The notes: generated by a model from the letters alone, not told the origin. Shown: positions 7,717 to 16,068, numbered from the stretch's first letter. The stretch is 64,000 bases of DNA from Pseudomonas sp. HOU2 (GCF_040729435.1 NZ_CP160398.1:5747001-5811000); one strand, 5' to 3'. Translations and numbers: made by a program.

Positions 7717-9180
7717 TCAGTTCAAGTGACTGGGCGCGATGCCCAACAGCCCGGTCAGCGTGTTCATGATCGCCTGCTGCCGCACGCGAATGGTCTGGTG
7801 TTCGGCTTCGGCGGCGGCGACATCGGCGGCGCAATGCGGACAGATCACCTCGTGCGGATAGATGTACTGCAAGCAGCTGCGGCACAGGCTCAGTTGCGGG
7901 GCGATCCGGCCTTGTTCCGGCGATTGCTGGCCCTGATTGATCCACGCCAGTTTGATCACCTGACCGCTGTCGCTGACGCTGCTGACTTTTTCGCCGGTGT
8001 CGATGCGTTCGGTGATCAGATCGAAGCGGCCGACCGCAAACGACTTCTGCGCCGCGTCCTCGACCTTGACGATGCGCTCGCGCAGCCCGCGCTTGTGCAA
8101 CTCCAGGGTGCGGTAATGGCAGTAAGGGTTGTTGCCGGGTTTGCCGAGCAGCGAGTGCGAAGTCCAGGTGCATCCGCCGCGACAGACATCGTTGTAGTAA
8201 CAGCCACGGCAGTAACCCCACATGTCATCCACCGAGCGCAGGCGACCGAAATGCATACCTTCGCTGTAGTGCCAGATGTCGTGCAGGCTCATGTTGCGCA
8301 CGTTGCCCCCGGAGAAACCGACGGTCGCCAATGACGGGCAGCCCTTGACCGTACCGTCGGCCTCCAGCGCCAGAACAGTCTGGCCGGCGGCGCAACCGGT
8401 CCAGTGCACGCGCTCGTCGCCGAAGCCGCGCCATAAATGCTCAAAAGGGCCGTAATAGCCGATGTTGTTGCCGACGTTCATCAGCAGGCCACGGTCGACG
8501 CCTTCGCGGTACAGCCGCGCGAGCAGCGGCATCACGTCCAGCAGTTGATAGGGTTGCAGCAACAGTTCCGGATGGTCCACCGCGTTGCCCATGGCGACGG
8601 TGATCTGGATCTGCCAGTGGGTGGCGCCGAGTTCGATGATCGTGTCCATCAGCGCCGGCAAGTCGGGCAAGGTGGCCGCGCCGATCTGGGTGTTGACGCT
8701 CACCGCCAGCCCCGCAGCCTTGGCCCGGCGCAAGGTGTCCACGGCCTTGTCGAACGAGCCGGGGACGTTGCGCACCGCGTCATGCAGCGGCGCGAGACCA
8801 TCGAGGGAAATGCCCACGCCGTCTAGCCCGGCATCGACCGCTGCCTGCATTTTCGCCGGCGTCAGGTTGCGCCCGCCGGTCTGGATTGCGCAGTACATGC
8901 CGTGGTCGTGAATGGCCTTGATCAGTTGTGTCCAGTCCTTGCGCAGATAGGCTTCGCCGCCGATCAGGGTGATCTCGCGGGTGCCAAGCGCGGCCAGCGA
9001 ATCGATGACGTCGAGGCATTCGCGGGTGTTGAGTTCGTCAGGCCGGCGATGCCCTGCGCGGGAGCCGCAATGCAGGCATTTCAAGTCGCAGGCCAGGGTG
9101 ATCTCCCAGACCACATGCACCGGCACGTAGCGTTTGAGATCGGTGTCGCTGAGATAACGGGCAGGGCGCACGTCTGACAT
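7717..9180 (-). CDS. Radical SAM/SPASM peptide-maturase-like enzyme with C-terminal zinc-ribbon-like tail
   Basis: A 487-residue radical SAM enzyme. The [4Fe-4S] motif is Cys31-x3-Cys35-x2-Cys38 (ACDLKCLHC); GGEAYLR is the GGE SAM-binding motif. A SPASM region from about residue 270 has CAAGQ, DGTVKGC, then the cluster CRGCYYNDVCRGGC for auxiliary Fe-S centres. After it a tail has CRSC and CPHC about 16 residues apart, resembling a small zinc ribbon. SPASM enzymes usually modify ribosomal peptides. It is the last gene after three proteins sharing a DUF1843/GDL domain, its presumed substrates or partners. It resembles what databases call GDL-motif-associated maturases; the actual reaction is unknown. 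Confidence 0.9.
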   Translation of the reverse strand: MSDVRPARYLSDTDLKRYVPVHVVWEITLACDLKCLHCGSRAGHRRPDELNTRECLDVIDSLAALGTREITLIGGEAYLRKDWTQLIKAIHDHGMYCAIQTGGRNLTPAKMQAAVDAGLDGVGISLDGLAPLHDAVRNVPGSFDKAVDTLRRAKAAGLAVSVNTQIGAATLPDLPALMDTIIELGATHWQIQITVAMGNAVDHPELLLQPYQLLDVMPLLARLYREGVDRGLLMNVGNNIGYYGPFEHLWRGFGDERVHWTGCAAGQTVLALEADGTVKGCPSLATVGFSGGNVRNMSLHDIWHYSEGMHFGRLRSVDDMWGYCRGCYYNDVCRGGCTWTSHSLLGKPGNNPYCHYRTLELHKRGLRERIVKVEDAAQKSFAVGRFDLITERIDTGEKVSSVSDSGQVIKLAWINQGQQSPEQGRIAPQLSLCRSCLQYIYPHEVICPHCAADVAAAEAEHQTIRVRQQAIMNTLTGLLGIAPSHLN

Positions 9181-9282
9181 GGGAAATCCTTGCGCACAAT
9201 CCGGTGCGCGCGACGAAGGGATTGACCGCAGTTGAACAAGCCCCGGGCGAGATCCTTTGCAATCGCGCCCGGGGTCTGTCGG

Positions 9283-9861
9283 TTAGCGCGTTTCCAGACG
9301 CGCGATTTCCGCTTTCAGATGCTCAAGGGCACTGCGCAAGGCGCCCTCGTGCGCCACCTGTTGCTCGGCCTGTTGCACCACGGTTTTGAGTTGCGCCAGA
9401 TTGCCGCCGGTCTGCGCCTGCTGCACGGCCACGGCGTACAGTGGCTGCGGATGCGGCGTGGGGTGTGGTTGCTCGCTGGGCGCCTGATGCACCGCGACGT
9501 GCTTGACGTCGTGCCACTGGCCCTGTTCTTCGTAGCGATAATCGACAAATCCGCTGGCCCAGTCGCCTCCCAGAATGCCTCTGAGGTGGAAGGTCTGCGC
9601 GATCTGGCTGAGCGGGCCGCTCGGACCACCGTCGAGGGTGAGGATGATGTGATTTTCGACGTTTGCAGTCAGCTTGGTTTCGGAAAAACTGCCCCAGACC
9701 TGAGTCCGGAAATTGACCGTCGGCCAGGTGGCCTGAAACACGCTGGCAATCCCGCTGACACGTTTGTTCACGGTATCGACCAGCAGATCAAGGTTCAGAA
9801 CCGGTGCGCCGGGCAGTGCATTGCTGATGCTGAGACGGGTGTGAAAAAGTCCAATCGACAT
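9283..9861 (-). CDS. DUF1842-DUF1843 protein (GNL variant), candidate substrate of the radical SAM enzyme
   Basis: A 192-residue protein without signal peptide or membrane segment. Residues 1-125 form a beta-rich DUF1842-type domain ending in the motif QWHDVKHVAVH. A Pro/His-rich linker (SEQPHPTPHPQP) leads to a C-terminal DUF1843-type module: LYAVAVQQAQTGGNLAQLK, then an amphipathic helix ending EIARLE. The GDL core is GNL here. AGGGAG precedes the start. It lies 102 bases upstream of the radical SAM gene and 41 bases downstream of its paralogue, so all are probably one transcript. Function is unknown. Confidence 0.85.
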   Translation of the reverse strand: MSIGLFHTRLSISNALPGAPVLNLDLLVDTVNKRVSGIASVFQATWPTVNFRTQVWGSFSETKLTANVENHIILTLDGGPSGPLSQIAQTFHLRGILGGDWASGFVDYRYEEQGQWHDVKHVAVHQAPSEQPHPTPHPQPLYAVAVQQAQTGGNLAQLKTVVQQAEQQVAHEGALRSALEHLKAEIARLETR

Positions 9862-9902
9862 GGTGCTACTCCCTAAGTGAATGGCGGATCAAGTGGCCTG
9901 AC

Positions 9903-10520
9903 TCAGTGGCTCTGCAGCCGGCTGACCTCTTTCTTCGCGGTGTCCAGTGCGTCGCGCAATTTCGGCAGTTGCTCCAGTTGCTGTTCGGCGAGCCTGGCCA
10001 GGTTCTTCATCTGCGCCAGATCACCGCTGGCGATGGCGCTCTGAATCGGCGCGGCATACAGCGGCAGGATCGGTGGATGCGGGTTGATCACCGGGCCGGG
10101 ATTGAACGGTGAAGGTATCGACTCCACCAGATGCGCCGGGGCGTTGTTGACCTCATGCCAGCGTTGACCATCGAAGTAACTGTAATCGGCATCGCCTTTA
10201 AGCCAGTCGGTACCCACCACCAGTTTTACTTTGAAATTAACGATTGAGTTGGCGCCTGGGCCGCCGTGATTGCCTTGGGCGGTCACGAGGATTTTGCTGA
10301 CGCCGGGCGACATCACGGTGAGGTAGGTGTACTCGCCCCAGACGTCGGAATGCACGTCGAGTGGCGGATTGGTCGCCTGGGTGACCGCGGCGGTGCCGTT
10401 GACTTTCGTATCGGGTGTAGAGACCAGCAGGTGCAGGGCCAGCGACTGCGCGCCGGGTGCGCCGGTGCCGATGCGATAGCTCACCGGGAACAGGCCGACA
10501 TTTTCAGTAGAACCGGACAT
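9903..10520 (-). CDS. DUF1842-DUF1843 protein (GDL variant), candidate substrate of the radical SAM enzyme
   Basis: A 205-residue paralogue of the next gene. The DUF1842-like domain (residues about 6-135) includes the RWHEVNNAPAH motif that parallels QWHDVKHVAVH in the other copy. A proline-rich linker (SIPSPFNPGPVINP) precedes the C-terminal module LYAAPIQSAIASGDLAQMK and a helix ending KEVSRLQ. It carries the consensus GDL motif. GGAGG precedes the start, the strongest ribosome site of the operon. There is no export signal, and no peptidase or transporter sits beside the operon. Confidence 0.87.
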   Translation of the reverse strand: MSGSTENVGLFPVSYRIGTGAPGAQSLALHLLVSTPDTKVNGTAAVTQATNPPLDVHSDVWGEYTYLTVMSPGVSKILVTAQGNHGGPGANSIVNFKVKLVVGTDWLKGDADYSYFDGQRWHEVNNAPAHLVESIPSPFNPGPVINPHPPILPLYAAPIQSAIASGDLAQMKNLARLAEQQLEQLPKLRDALDTAKKEVSRLQSH

Positions 10521-10554
10521 GTTGTTTGCCTCCGTTGCAATGTGATTGATGGCT

Positions 10555-10740
10555 TCAGGACTTTTCGTGCCTGGAAACTTCCCTGGCCAGTTTTTCGTAC
10601 GCGTCTTTCAGGTCTTGCGCTTCAGGCTTGCTGGTGTCGCGCTGCTGCAACAACGTTTTCATGTGCTGCACATCGCCTTGCTTGATCGCACTTTGAATGG
10701 CGACCCCGTAAGGCGGGATGCTGGCCGTTGAACGGGACAT
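10555..10740 (-). CDS. Stand-alone DUF1843 peptide (GDV variant), 61 residues
   Basis: A 61-residue peptide consisting only of the shared module: IPPYGVAIQSAIKQGDVQHMK, a charged middle, and a helix ending REVSRHEKS. The start has GAGGAA eight bases upstream. An in-frame GTG at 10851 exists but would add a Cys/Arg-rich segment with no ribosome site. It is the first well-supported gene of the operon and, as the shortest form, the most precursor-like candidate for the radical SAM enzyme. What the module does is not known to me. Confidence 0.85.
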   Translation of the reverse strand: MSRSTASIPPYGVAIQSAIKQGDVQHMKTLLQQRDTSKPEAQDLKDAYEKLAREVSRHEKS

Positions 10741-10944
10741 AGCGAGGTTCCTCATCGGTGCTGCAAAACCGCCCCTTGCGGACAAGGGGCGCCGTACCTG
10801 ACAGCCAGGCAGCCGCGACCAGCAAGAGCAGCGGCAGGCGCTGTTCTCCACGAGCGGGTTACCTGATCTGTCGGGATCTGATCGAGTGCGGGGTTCAGTG
10901 CGCGCAGTGCAGGCGTCAATACGCCCGGGCCGGCGCCAGCGTTC

Positions 10945-11034
10945 TCAGCCGAATCCGCCGGGCGGGATGTCGGGAGCGTCGCGTGTGGCCTGCCTGAGTG
11001 GCAGATGCAGAGAATTGACCGATACGTTGTTCAT
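10945..11034 (-). CDS. Candidate 29-residue peptide upstream of the GDL/radical SAM operon
   Basis: A short ORF, MNNVSVNSLHLPL to a C-terminal DIPPGGFG, with AAGGA seven bases before the ATG. It is co-oriented with the operon and ends about 200 bases before the 61-residue gene. After its TGA the same frame stays open into the 61-residue gene, and the +1 frame stays open from before the TGA to a stop at 10752-10754, 11 bases before that gene. So it may be a genuine tiny peptide, a leader, or the 5' part of a frameshifted 93-residue gene. Codon use worsens toward the end of the +1 extension. Confidence 0.4.
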   Translation of the reverse strand: MNNVSVNSLHLPLRQATRDAPDIPPGGFG

Positions 11035-11431
11035 CTTTCTGTCCTTGATAGAACACAACGAAACGCAGGGATCAGTAGCGCGCTCGGCAAGAGCGCAGGA
11101 GAACCGCAAGCACAAAAACCATCCCTGATTGCTTTTCCGGTGCCGCTACGGGCGAGTGCCGATTCGACATTCGCTGGATGGCTGGCATATCGCCAGCGAT
11201 GCAACCCTAGATGCGAATTTGCGGCCTTGCCAGAGAAAGCGCCGAACGGTCGTGGGCGAGAGATTGACGGCTCGCAGGAGGTATCCGCTCAAGGGCGGCA
11301 AACCGTTGAGCGGACGAGGATATTTCCAGGGGGAGAAAGGCCAAGACCAGCGCAGAGCCGGATGGATTGATTGGCAATAAGCAATCCTTCCGCCCGGCAT
11401 ATCTCGTCAGCGCTGCCCTGTGGCTGGCGAA
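11035..11431. other. Gene-free stretch upstream of the GDL operon
   Basis: About 400 bases with no ORF I would support on either strand; several frames are open only because the DNA is GC-rich, and none has family resemblance or a ribosome site. The promoter of the GDL/radical SAM operon presumably lies near 11035-11130, but no clear -35/-10 pair or operator was recognised. Confidence 0.5.
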
Positions 11432-11662
11432 TCAATTGCCGTCGGCGACCTTGCGTTCGATCGCATCGGTCTTGCGCTTGAGTTCCTCGGCCTCCTGTTC
11501 TTTGGTACGGATCGAGGTCGGCGTCAGCACCTCGTCCACAACCTTGGTATCGTCGTCGCTGTCCTGCAGATCGCGGCGAACCACATCCACCGGTTTGCCC
11601 GCAGCGTCAAGCGGAGGCGCGTTATGAGGGGTTGCAGGCTTGCGGTCGTCAGTGTTTTTCAT
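11432..11662 (-). CDS. Small hydrophilic hypothetical protein
   Basis: A 76-residue, strongly charged, probably disordered cytoplasmic protein (DDRKPATPHNAPP at the N-terminus, an acidic middle with SDDDTK, and a helical Glu/Lys-rich end KEQEAEELKRKTD). GGAGG before the ATG is a strong reason to accept it. It is divergent from the LprI-like gene with 41 bases between starts. I do not recognise a family with known function. Confidence 0.72.
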   Translation of the reverse strand: MKNTDDRKPATPHNAPPLDAAGKPVDVVRRDLQDSDDDTKVVDEVLTPTSIRTKEQEAEELKRKTDAIERKVADGN

Positions 11663-11703
11663 TTTTCATACCTCCATTGGCTTACAACGTTGGATACGAC
11701 GAC

Positions 11704-12072
11704 ATGACACGAGTTCGAGAAATTTCATCGGTGATTGGCGCGCTAGTCGGCGCCGGATTATGCCTGGCCGCCGATTCGGCCTGCGCCGCCAGTTTCGACT
11801 GCGCCAAAGCCCGGACAGCGGACGAAAAAGCCGTCTGCGCCAACCGCACGCTGAACGATCTGGACGTGACCATGGGCGAGCTGTTCAGCCTCGACAAACG
11901 CCTGCTGCCGATGGGCGGGCGCGACGCGCTGATCGGCGAACAACAGGCCTTTCTGAAAAGCCGCAAGGCTTGTGGCGCCAAGGTCGGTTGCTTGACTGAG
12001 CTGTATCAGAAGCGCGTCGTTGCGCTACGCAATATCATCGAGACGCGGGTGATGACGCAGGGGCCGTTTTGA
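11704..12072 (+). CDS. Secreted LprI-like (lysozyme-inhibitor N-terminal domain) protein
   Basis: A 122-residue exported protein. Residues 1-28 are a Sec signal with Ala-x-Ala-type cleavage before ASFDC. The mature part starts with the pattern FDCAKARTADEKAVCANRTLNDLD, typical of the LprI/DUF1311 family: paired cysteines, E-x-x-x-C, and L-x-x-L-D. Two more Cys near residues 94 and 99 suggest disulfides. Family members are periplasmic and some bind lysozyme; that function is not shown here. The start has only a weak GGA upstream; a longer in-frame start at 11632 would destroy the signal peptide. Confidence 0.78.
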   Translation: MTRVREISSVIGALVGAGLCLAADSACAASFDCAKARTADEKAVCANRTLNDLDVTMGELFSLDKRLLPMGGRDALIGEQQAFLKSRKACGAKVGCLTELYQKRVVALRNIIETRVMTQGPF

Positions 12073-12103
12073 CCCGCTGCGTTTGTCTGGTCAGGACATG
12101 CCG

Positions 12104-14233
12104 TCAGAGCAGACTCCATGACACTCCGACATAAACCCCGAGCCCTTCACCCGGAGTAGACCGCGCCGCATCCAGACCTTTGTCGTCATACCCCGGCGTG
12201 ACCGTTGCGGCGTAGTGCTGGTTGGTCAGGTTGCGCAGGTCGAGCCAGGTCTGCCAGTCGTTTTTCGGCCCGTTGTAGCCGACGGTGGCGCCGAACAGTG
12301 CGTAGGGATCGGCGTAGTAGCTGTTGGCGTAATCCACGGCGACTTTGGACACCAGTTGCGTGTTGACCGCCGCGAAGAAGCCTTGCGGCCAGTCGTGGCG
12401 CAGTTCGCCCTGGTAGTAGTGCATCGGCAGGCCGGGCAGGCGGTTGTCGCCGAAACGCTGGTCGTCGCGGTAGTGGAAGTCGCTGAAGGTGTAGGCCTGG
12501 CGCAGGCTCAATTTACGTCCGTCTCCGGCTGACCACAGCGTACTCTGCAGACTGGCTTCCACGCCTTGGTGCGCGGTGGGGCTGGCATTGAGTTCGTACG
12601 GGGTGACGGCGTTGGCGTCCGGCAGTACCGACAGCAATTCATGGCGCACCTGGGCGTAGTACCACGCCAGGCTCCACTGGCCGAGTGCGCTGTCGCCGCG
12701 ACCGCCGAGTTCGAGGGTGGTCGCGGTCTGGTTCTGCAGTTTGATCGGATCGCTCTGGGTACCGGTCGCCGCGCCGTTGCCGGCCGGGAAGCGGATGTTC
12801 GAGCTGTAGATCAGCGACCACGGGTGCGGTGCCTCGACCGAACGGCTGAGGTTGCCGAACAGTTGCAGGTCCGGTGTGACCTGATAGCGCAGGCCCAGAC
12901 GCGGCGCGTAGTCCCAGTCGTTCAGGCTGGTCTTGCCGCCGCCCTGCGGGTAGGTGACGGCACTTTCGCGGCGGGTGTAGATGGCGGCGAGGCCGGTGGT
13001 CAGCCACAAGTCGTCGGCGATTTCCAGGTCGTTGCCCACGTGCAGAACGGTGTCCGAACCCTGATAGGTGAAGTTGCGCATGCGCGTGCCCGGCGCATAA
13101 CCGGCGGTGTTGCCGCTGGGGATACGCACGAATTCACTGGCGCCGTCATTGGGCAAGTGTTTGGTGGTGCGCAGGCCCACGGTGCTGCGGCTTTCCATGC
13201 CGAACACGGTGTCGCGGCGCTTGTAGTCGAAGGTGCCGCTGACATCGGTGTAGGCCACTTTCAGACGGTTCGGGCCTTCGCGCAGGTCCATCGGGTAATC
13301 GTGATAGACCAGGCCGGTCTGGATGCTCGAATCGTCGTCGATGTAGTAGGTGGTCTTGTTGCCGATGAAGGTGCTGCCCGGTTGTTTGCGGCTGTCATCG
13401 CGCGCCACGTAGGCCGGGTTGGCCGCCCGTGGGTCGTGCTCGATCGAGTGTTTGGTTACGCGGCCGGCGAGGTCGTTGTCGGTCTCGCGATAGCGGAAGT
13501 AGAAGCGGGTTTCCAGGTTCGGATTGAAGCGATAACCGAAGTTGGCGATCACGCCTTTGCTCTCGCTGGCGGTGTGATCCTGATAGCCGTCGGCGTTCGA
13601 GTCGGTCAGCGACACGTAGTAATCGAAGTCGCCCAGCACCTGCCCGGAACTCACCTGACGCTGCTGGTAGCCGTGGCTGCCGGTGGCGTAACGCACTTGC
13701 AGTTTCGGTGCGTCGTAGCCGGTGTGGCTGACGTAATCGACAGCGCCGCCCAGCGCCAGCGCACCACGATCAAAACCGTTGGCGCCGCGCAGCACTTCCA
13801 CATGGTCGAGCCACAGCGGTTCGAGCAATTCGTAGGGCGTGCCACCGGGGCCGGTCAGCGGCAGGCCGTCGAGCATCGTGTACAACCCCGAGGCGTGCGC
13901 GCCCGGTGCGCGGTTGATCCCCGAACCACGAATCGAAATCTTCACCCCTTCGTTGCCCGCCGATTGCGCGTAAACCCCCGGCTGATACGCCAGCACGTCC
14001 TGATTGCTCGCCACACGACCCTGCAACGGTTGGCGCATGTCGACCACGTTGCTGCCGCCTGGCACCTGCGCCAGACGCGCTTGGGCGTCGGCCACAGAGG
14101 CATCGGCGCTGCTTTGTGCTTCAGCCGAAATCAGCACCTGTCCCAACTCCATGCTTTTGGGTTCCTCGGCCATGACCGGGCAGGCGAGGGCCAGGCCCAG
14201 CAGGGCAGAGGGCAGGGATTTGGGCGACGGCAT
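12104..14233 (-). CDS. TonB-dependent outer-membrane receptor
   Basis: A 709-residue receptor. A signal peptide of about 21 residues ends LACPVMA; a TonB-box-like region follows near KSMELGQVLISAEA; the plug domain holds IRGSGINRAPGAHA, LDGLPLTGPGG and VEVLRGANGFDRG; a 22-strand barrel ends in an aromatic residue-containing VGVSWSLL. GGAG precedes this start; a 25-residue longer frame lacks a ribosome site. The ligand is unknown: it is not next to siderophore, sigma/anti-sigma or ABC genes, there is no extended N-terminal signalling domain, and I saw no Fur box upstream. Confidence 0.9.
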   Translation of the reverse strand: MPSPKSLPSALLGLALACPVMAEEPKSMELGQVLISAEAQSSADASVADAQARLAQVPGGSNVVDMRQPLQGRVASNQDVLAYQPGVYAQSAGNEGVKISIRGSGINRAPGAHASGLYTMLDGLPLTGPGGTPYELLEPLWLDHVEVLRGANGFDRGALALGGAVDYVSHTGYDAPKLQVRYATGSHGYQQRQVSSGQVLGDFDYYVSLTDSNADGYQDHTASESKGVIANFGYRFNPNLETRFYFRYRETDNDLAGRVTKHSIEHDPRAANPAYVARDDSRKQPGSTFIGNKTTYYIDDDSSIQTGLVYHDYPMDLREGPNRLKVAYTDVSGTFDYKRRDTVFGMESRSTVGLRTTKHLPNDGASEFVRIPSGNTAGYAPGTRMRNFTYQGSDTVLHVGNDLEIADDLWLTTGLAAIYTRRESAVTYPQGGGKTSLNDWDYAPRLGLRYQVTPDLQLFGNLSRSVEAPHPWSLIYSSNIRFPAGNGAATGTQSDPIKLQNQTATTLELGGRGDSALGQWSLAWYYAQVRHELLSVLPDANAVTPYELNASPTAHQGVEASLQSTLWSAGDGRKLSLRQAYTFSDFHYRDDQRFGDNRLPGLPMHYYQGELRHDWPQGFFAAVNTQLVSKVAVDYANSYYADPYALFGATVGYNGPKNDWQTWLDLRNLTNQHYAATVTPGYDDKGLDAARSTPGEGLGVYVGVSWSLL

Positions 14234-14378
14234 CGAAGAAACTCCAGGCAGACAGAGACGGGCAATGAACAGTGCGACGCAAGAAGGAACGACGGAAACA
14301 CATGGCAATTTTGCTTTTTTAACGGGGCGCTGCGTGGCAGGCGGGGACAGGATTGCTCAGGAGGCGGCAGTCAGGGCC

Positions 14379-14431
14379 ATACACGCAGACGACTGGTCGC
14401 TTTCGATCGCGGCCAGTCGTCCGGCGTGTAT
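14379..14431. terminator. Imperfect hairpin downstream of the methyltransferase gene
   Basis: The arms ATACACGC-A-GACGACTGG and CCAGTCGTC-C-GGCGTGTAT enclose a 16-base loop. It begins six bases after the methyltransferase stop and lies upstream of the TonB receptor gene. There is no strong T-run, so it could be a weak terminator or an RNA structure in the receptor leader. Confidence 0.5.
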
Positions 14432-14436
14432 CAGGA

Positions 14437-15981
14437 TCAAGCAATCTTCAACGCCATGAGAATGTCCAGCGGTGTCTGGGCAAATGCCCGGGCCTGTTCG
14501 GTCATCTCGGCAAGATTTTCTTCGGCCGTGAGCAGCGGCTGGTCACCCTTGTGCAGCACTTCGCCCTGATCACCGATGACGGCCCACGCCAACTGCGCCC
14601 AGTCTTGCGGGTCGGTCATGCCTTGCTTGATCGAAATCAGGAACAGCTGCTGTACGCGGCTGATCGGCACGCCACCGCCGGTGACCGGGCTGGCCAGTAC
14701 CTGAATGTTGCTGTTGAACAGTGCGCGCTTGCACAGTTGCAGGTTGAGGGTGTCGCAACGTTCCTGCACCTGCCTTTCGGCGGATTCACTCTGGCACGGC
14801 GCGGCGACGCCCATACCGATCAGCACGGTGACAGCCTGCACCAGGTCGTCATAAGCAACGGCGCCGACGGCCATCGACAATTGCTGCAAGGTTTTCGGGG
14901 TGTAGGCATTGGCGGCGAGCGCTGCGAGTACCGGGCGGTAAATCTCCGCCTGCAGCGAAGCTGCGCCTGCAGGACCTGTGACTGTGTCGGGAATGCTTTC
15001 AATGGCTTGCAAGAGGACAAAACGGCTTCTCAGCAGGCCATCGCGTTGCTCGGCGGCAGACAGCCGATTGGCGCCGCGTACGTACAGATCCCGGCGGAAG
15101 TTCTGATTGATGAAATAGTCGCGCGCCTGTTCGCGCATGATCGGGTGCTCGATACCTTGCAGAAAGTCCATGCCTTCTGCACTCAGGTTCAGCGCGGCCA
15201 CGGTGTCCAGCGGTACGGCCGTGGTGGCAAAGTCGAGTTTGGCCGCGGTCATGGCGTCGACCACATCAATGAAATACATGCAGTCCCAGTTGCGATTGAA
15301 ATACTCATGGGCCACGTACTGACGGTTCTGGCCCTTGATGCTCTGCAACTGGGCACCGAGGGCCGGCGCCGTTCTGGCGTACTTCGGATTGGCTGCCAAC
15401 AGCGTTTCGGAAAACTCCATCGCAGCATCGATGCGTTTGGCCGGGCTGGTCGAGGCCTGGCTGGCAAAGCGATTGTGCAGGCTGAACAGATTGCGCAGTG
15501 GCGCCGACGGCGACCAGCCCGGGAAACAGTTGTAGCTGACGTACAACATGCCTCCGGGCTTGAGGTGGCGACGGGCGAACTCGACGATCAGTTGCTGATT
15601 GTCGCGGCTGACCCAGGACCAGATGCCATGCAGGCTGATGCTGTCGAAGGCCGGCAGATCATCGCGGGCCAGCAGTTGCTCGAAGCTGTCGTCATACAGG
15701 CGGGCCTGGCTGTTCCAGTCGTTCGCCAGCGCCATGGCATGCGCGGCCTGGGACGGCGTGAAGTCGGTGCCGACGTAGTTGCCCGGGTTGGCGGCGGCGT
15801 GGATGTTGATCGAGACACCCTGGCCAAAGCCGAGTTCGCAGTGGTAGCCACCCGCGCTTTCGAGGGTGGCAAAACCGCGCAACAACAAACAAAAACGCTG
15901 GAACACCGGGTTGATTTCCCGGCTGTACGAATAGGTGTAACCCTCATCGGTGAAATACCCTTCGTTCCAGGCATTGCTCAT
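14437..15981 (-). CDS. Class I SAM methyltransferase with methyltransferase regulatory domain
   Basis: A 514-residue cytoplasmic protein. The N-terminal Rossmann methyltransferase has the SAM-binding ELGFGQGVSI motif near residue 49 and VGTDFTPSQA, with a WSWVSRDNQQ segment in the substrate region. After residue 210 comes a long region matching the methyltransferase regulatory domain (PF10119-type), including HEYFNRNWDCMYF, then a helical C-terminal part. AAGGA precedes the start. Family members methylate unknown targets; some lie near polysaccharide or surface genes, but no such partner is adjacent here. Confidence 0.82.
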   Translation of the reverse strand: MSNAWNEGYFTDEGYTYSYSREINPVFQRFCLLLRGFATLESAGGYHCELGFGQGVSINIHAAANPGNYVGTDFTPSQAAHAMALANDWNSQARLYDDSFEQLLARDDLPAFDSISLHGIWSWVSRDNQQLIVEFARRHLKPGGMLYVSYNCFPGWSPSAPLRNLFSLHNRFASQASTSPAKRIDAAMEFSETLLAANPKYARTAPALGAQLQSIKGQNRQYVAHEYFNRNWDCMYFIDVVDAMTAAKLDFATTAVPLDTVAALNLSAEGMDFLQGIEHPIMREQARDYFINQNFRRDLYVRGANRLSAAEQRDGLLRSRFVLLQAIESIPDTVTGPAGAASLQAEIYRPVLAALAANAYTPKTLQQLSMAVGAVAYDDLVQAVTVLIGMGVAAPCQSESAERQVQERCDTLNLQLCKRALFNSNIQVLASPVTGGGVPISRVQQLFLISIKQGMTDPQDWAQLAWAVIGDQGEVLHKGDQPLLTAEENLAEMTEQARAFAQTPLDILMALKIA

Positions 15982-16068
15982 GGGTGCATCCTTAAATTCG
16001 CGAGTGAGAGTCGCTCTTATAAGGGGTTGGCATTGCGCACCACAAGCGGAAAAACATGTAAGTGAATC

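Noticed and set aside
10622..10825. Minus-strand frame starting at TTG with a hydrophobic start (LVAAAWLSGTAP), overlapping the 61-residue DUF1843 gene
   Set aside because: It overlaps in another frame a gene that has a family match and a good ribosome site; no start signal of its own.
11146..11400. 84-codon minus-strand ORF upstream of the GDL operon
   Set aside because: No ribosome site, no family; composition typical of a chance open frame.
14234..14436. Fur box upstream of the TonB receptor
   Set aside because: No GATAATGATAATCATTATC-like sequence found; iron control cannot be claimed.
12566..14569. 667-codon plus-strand frame opposite the TonB receptor
   Set aside because: Antisense shadow; no recognisable domain and the receptor frame is certain.
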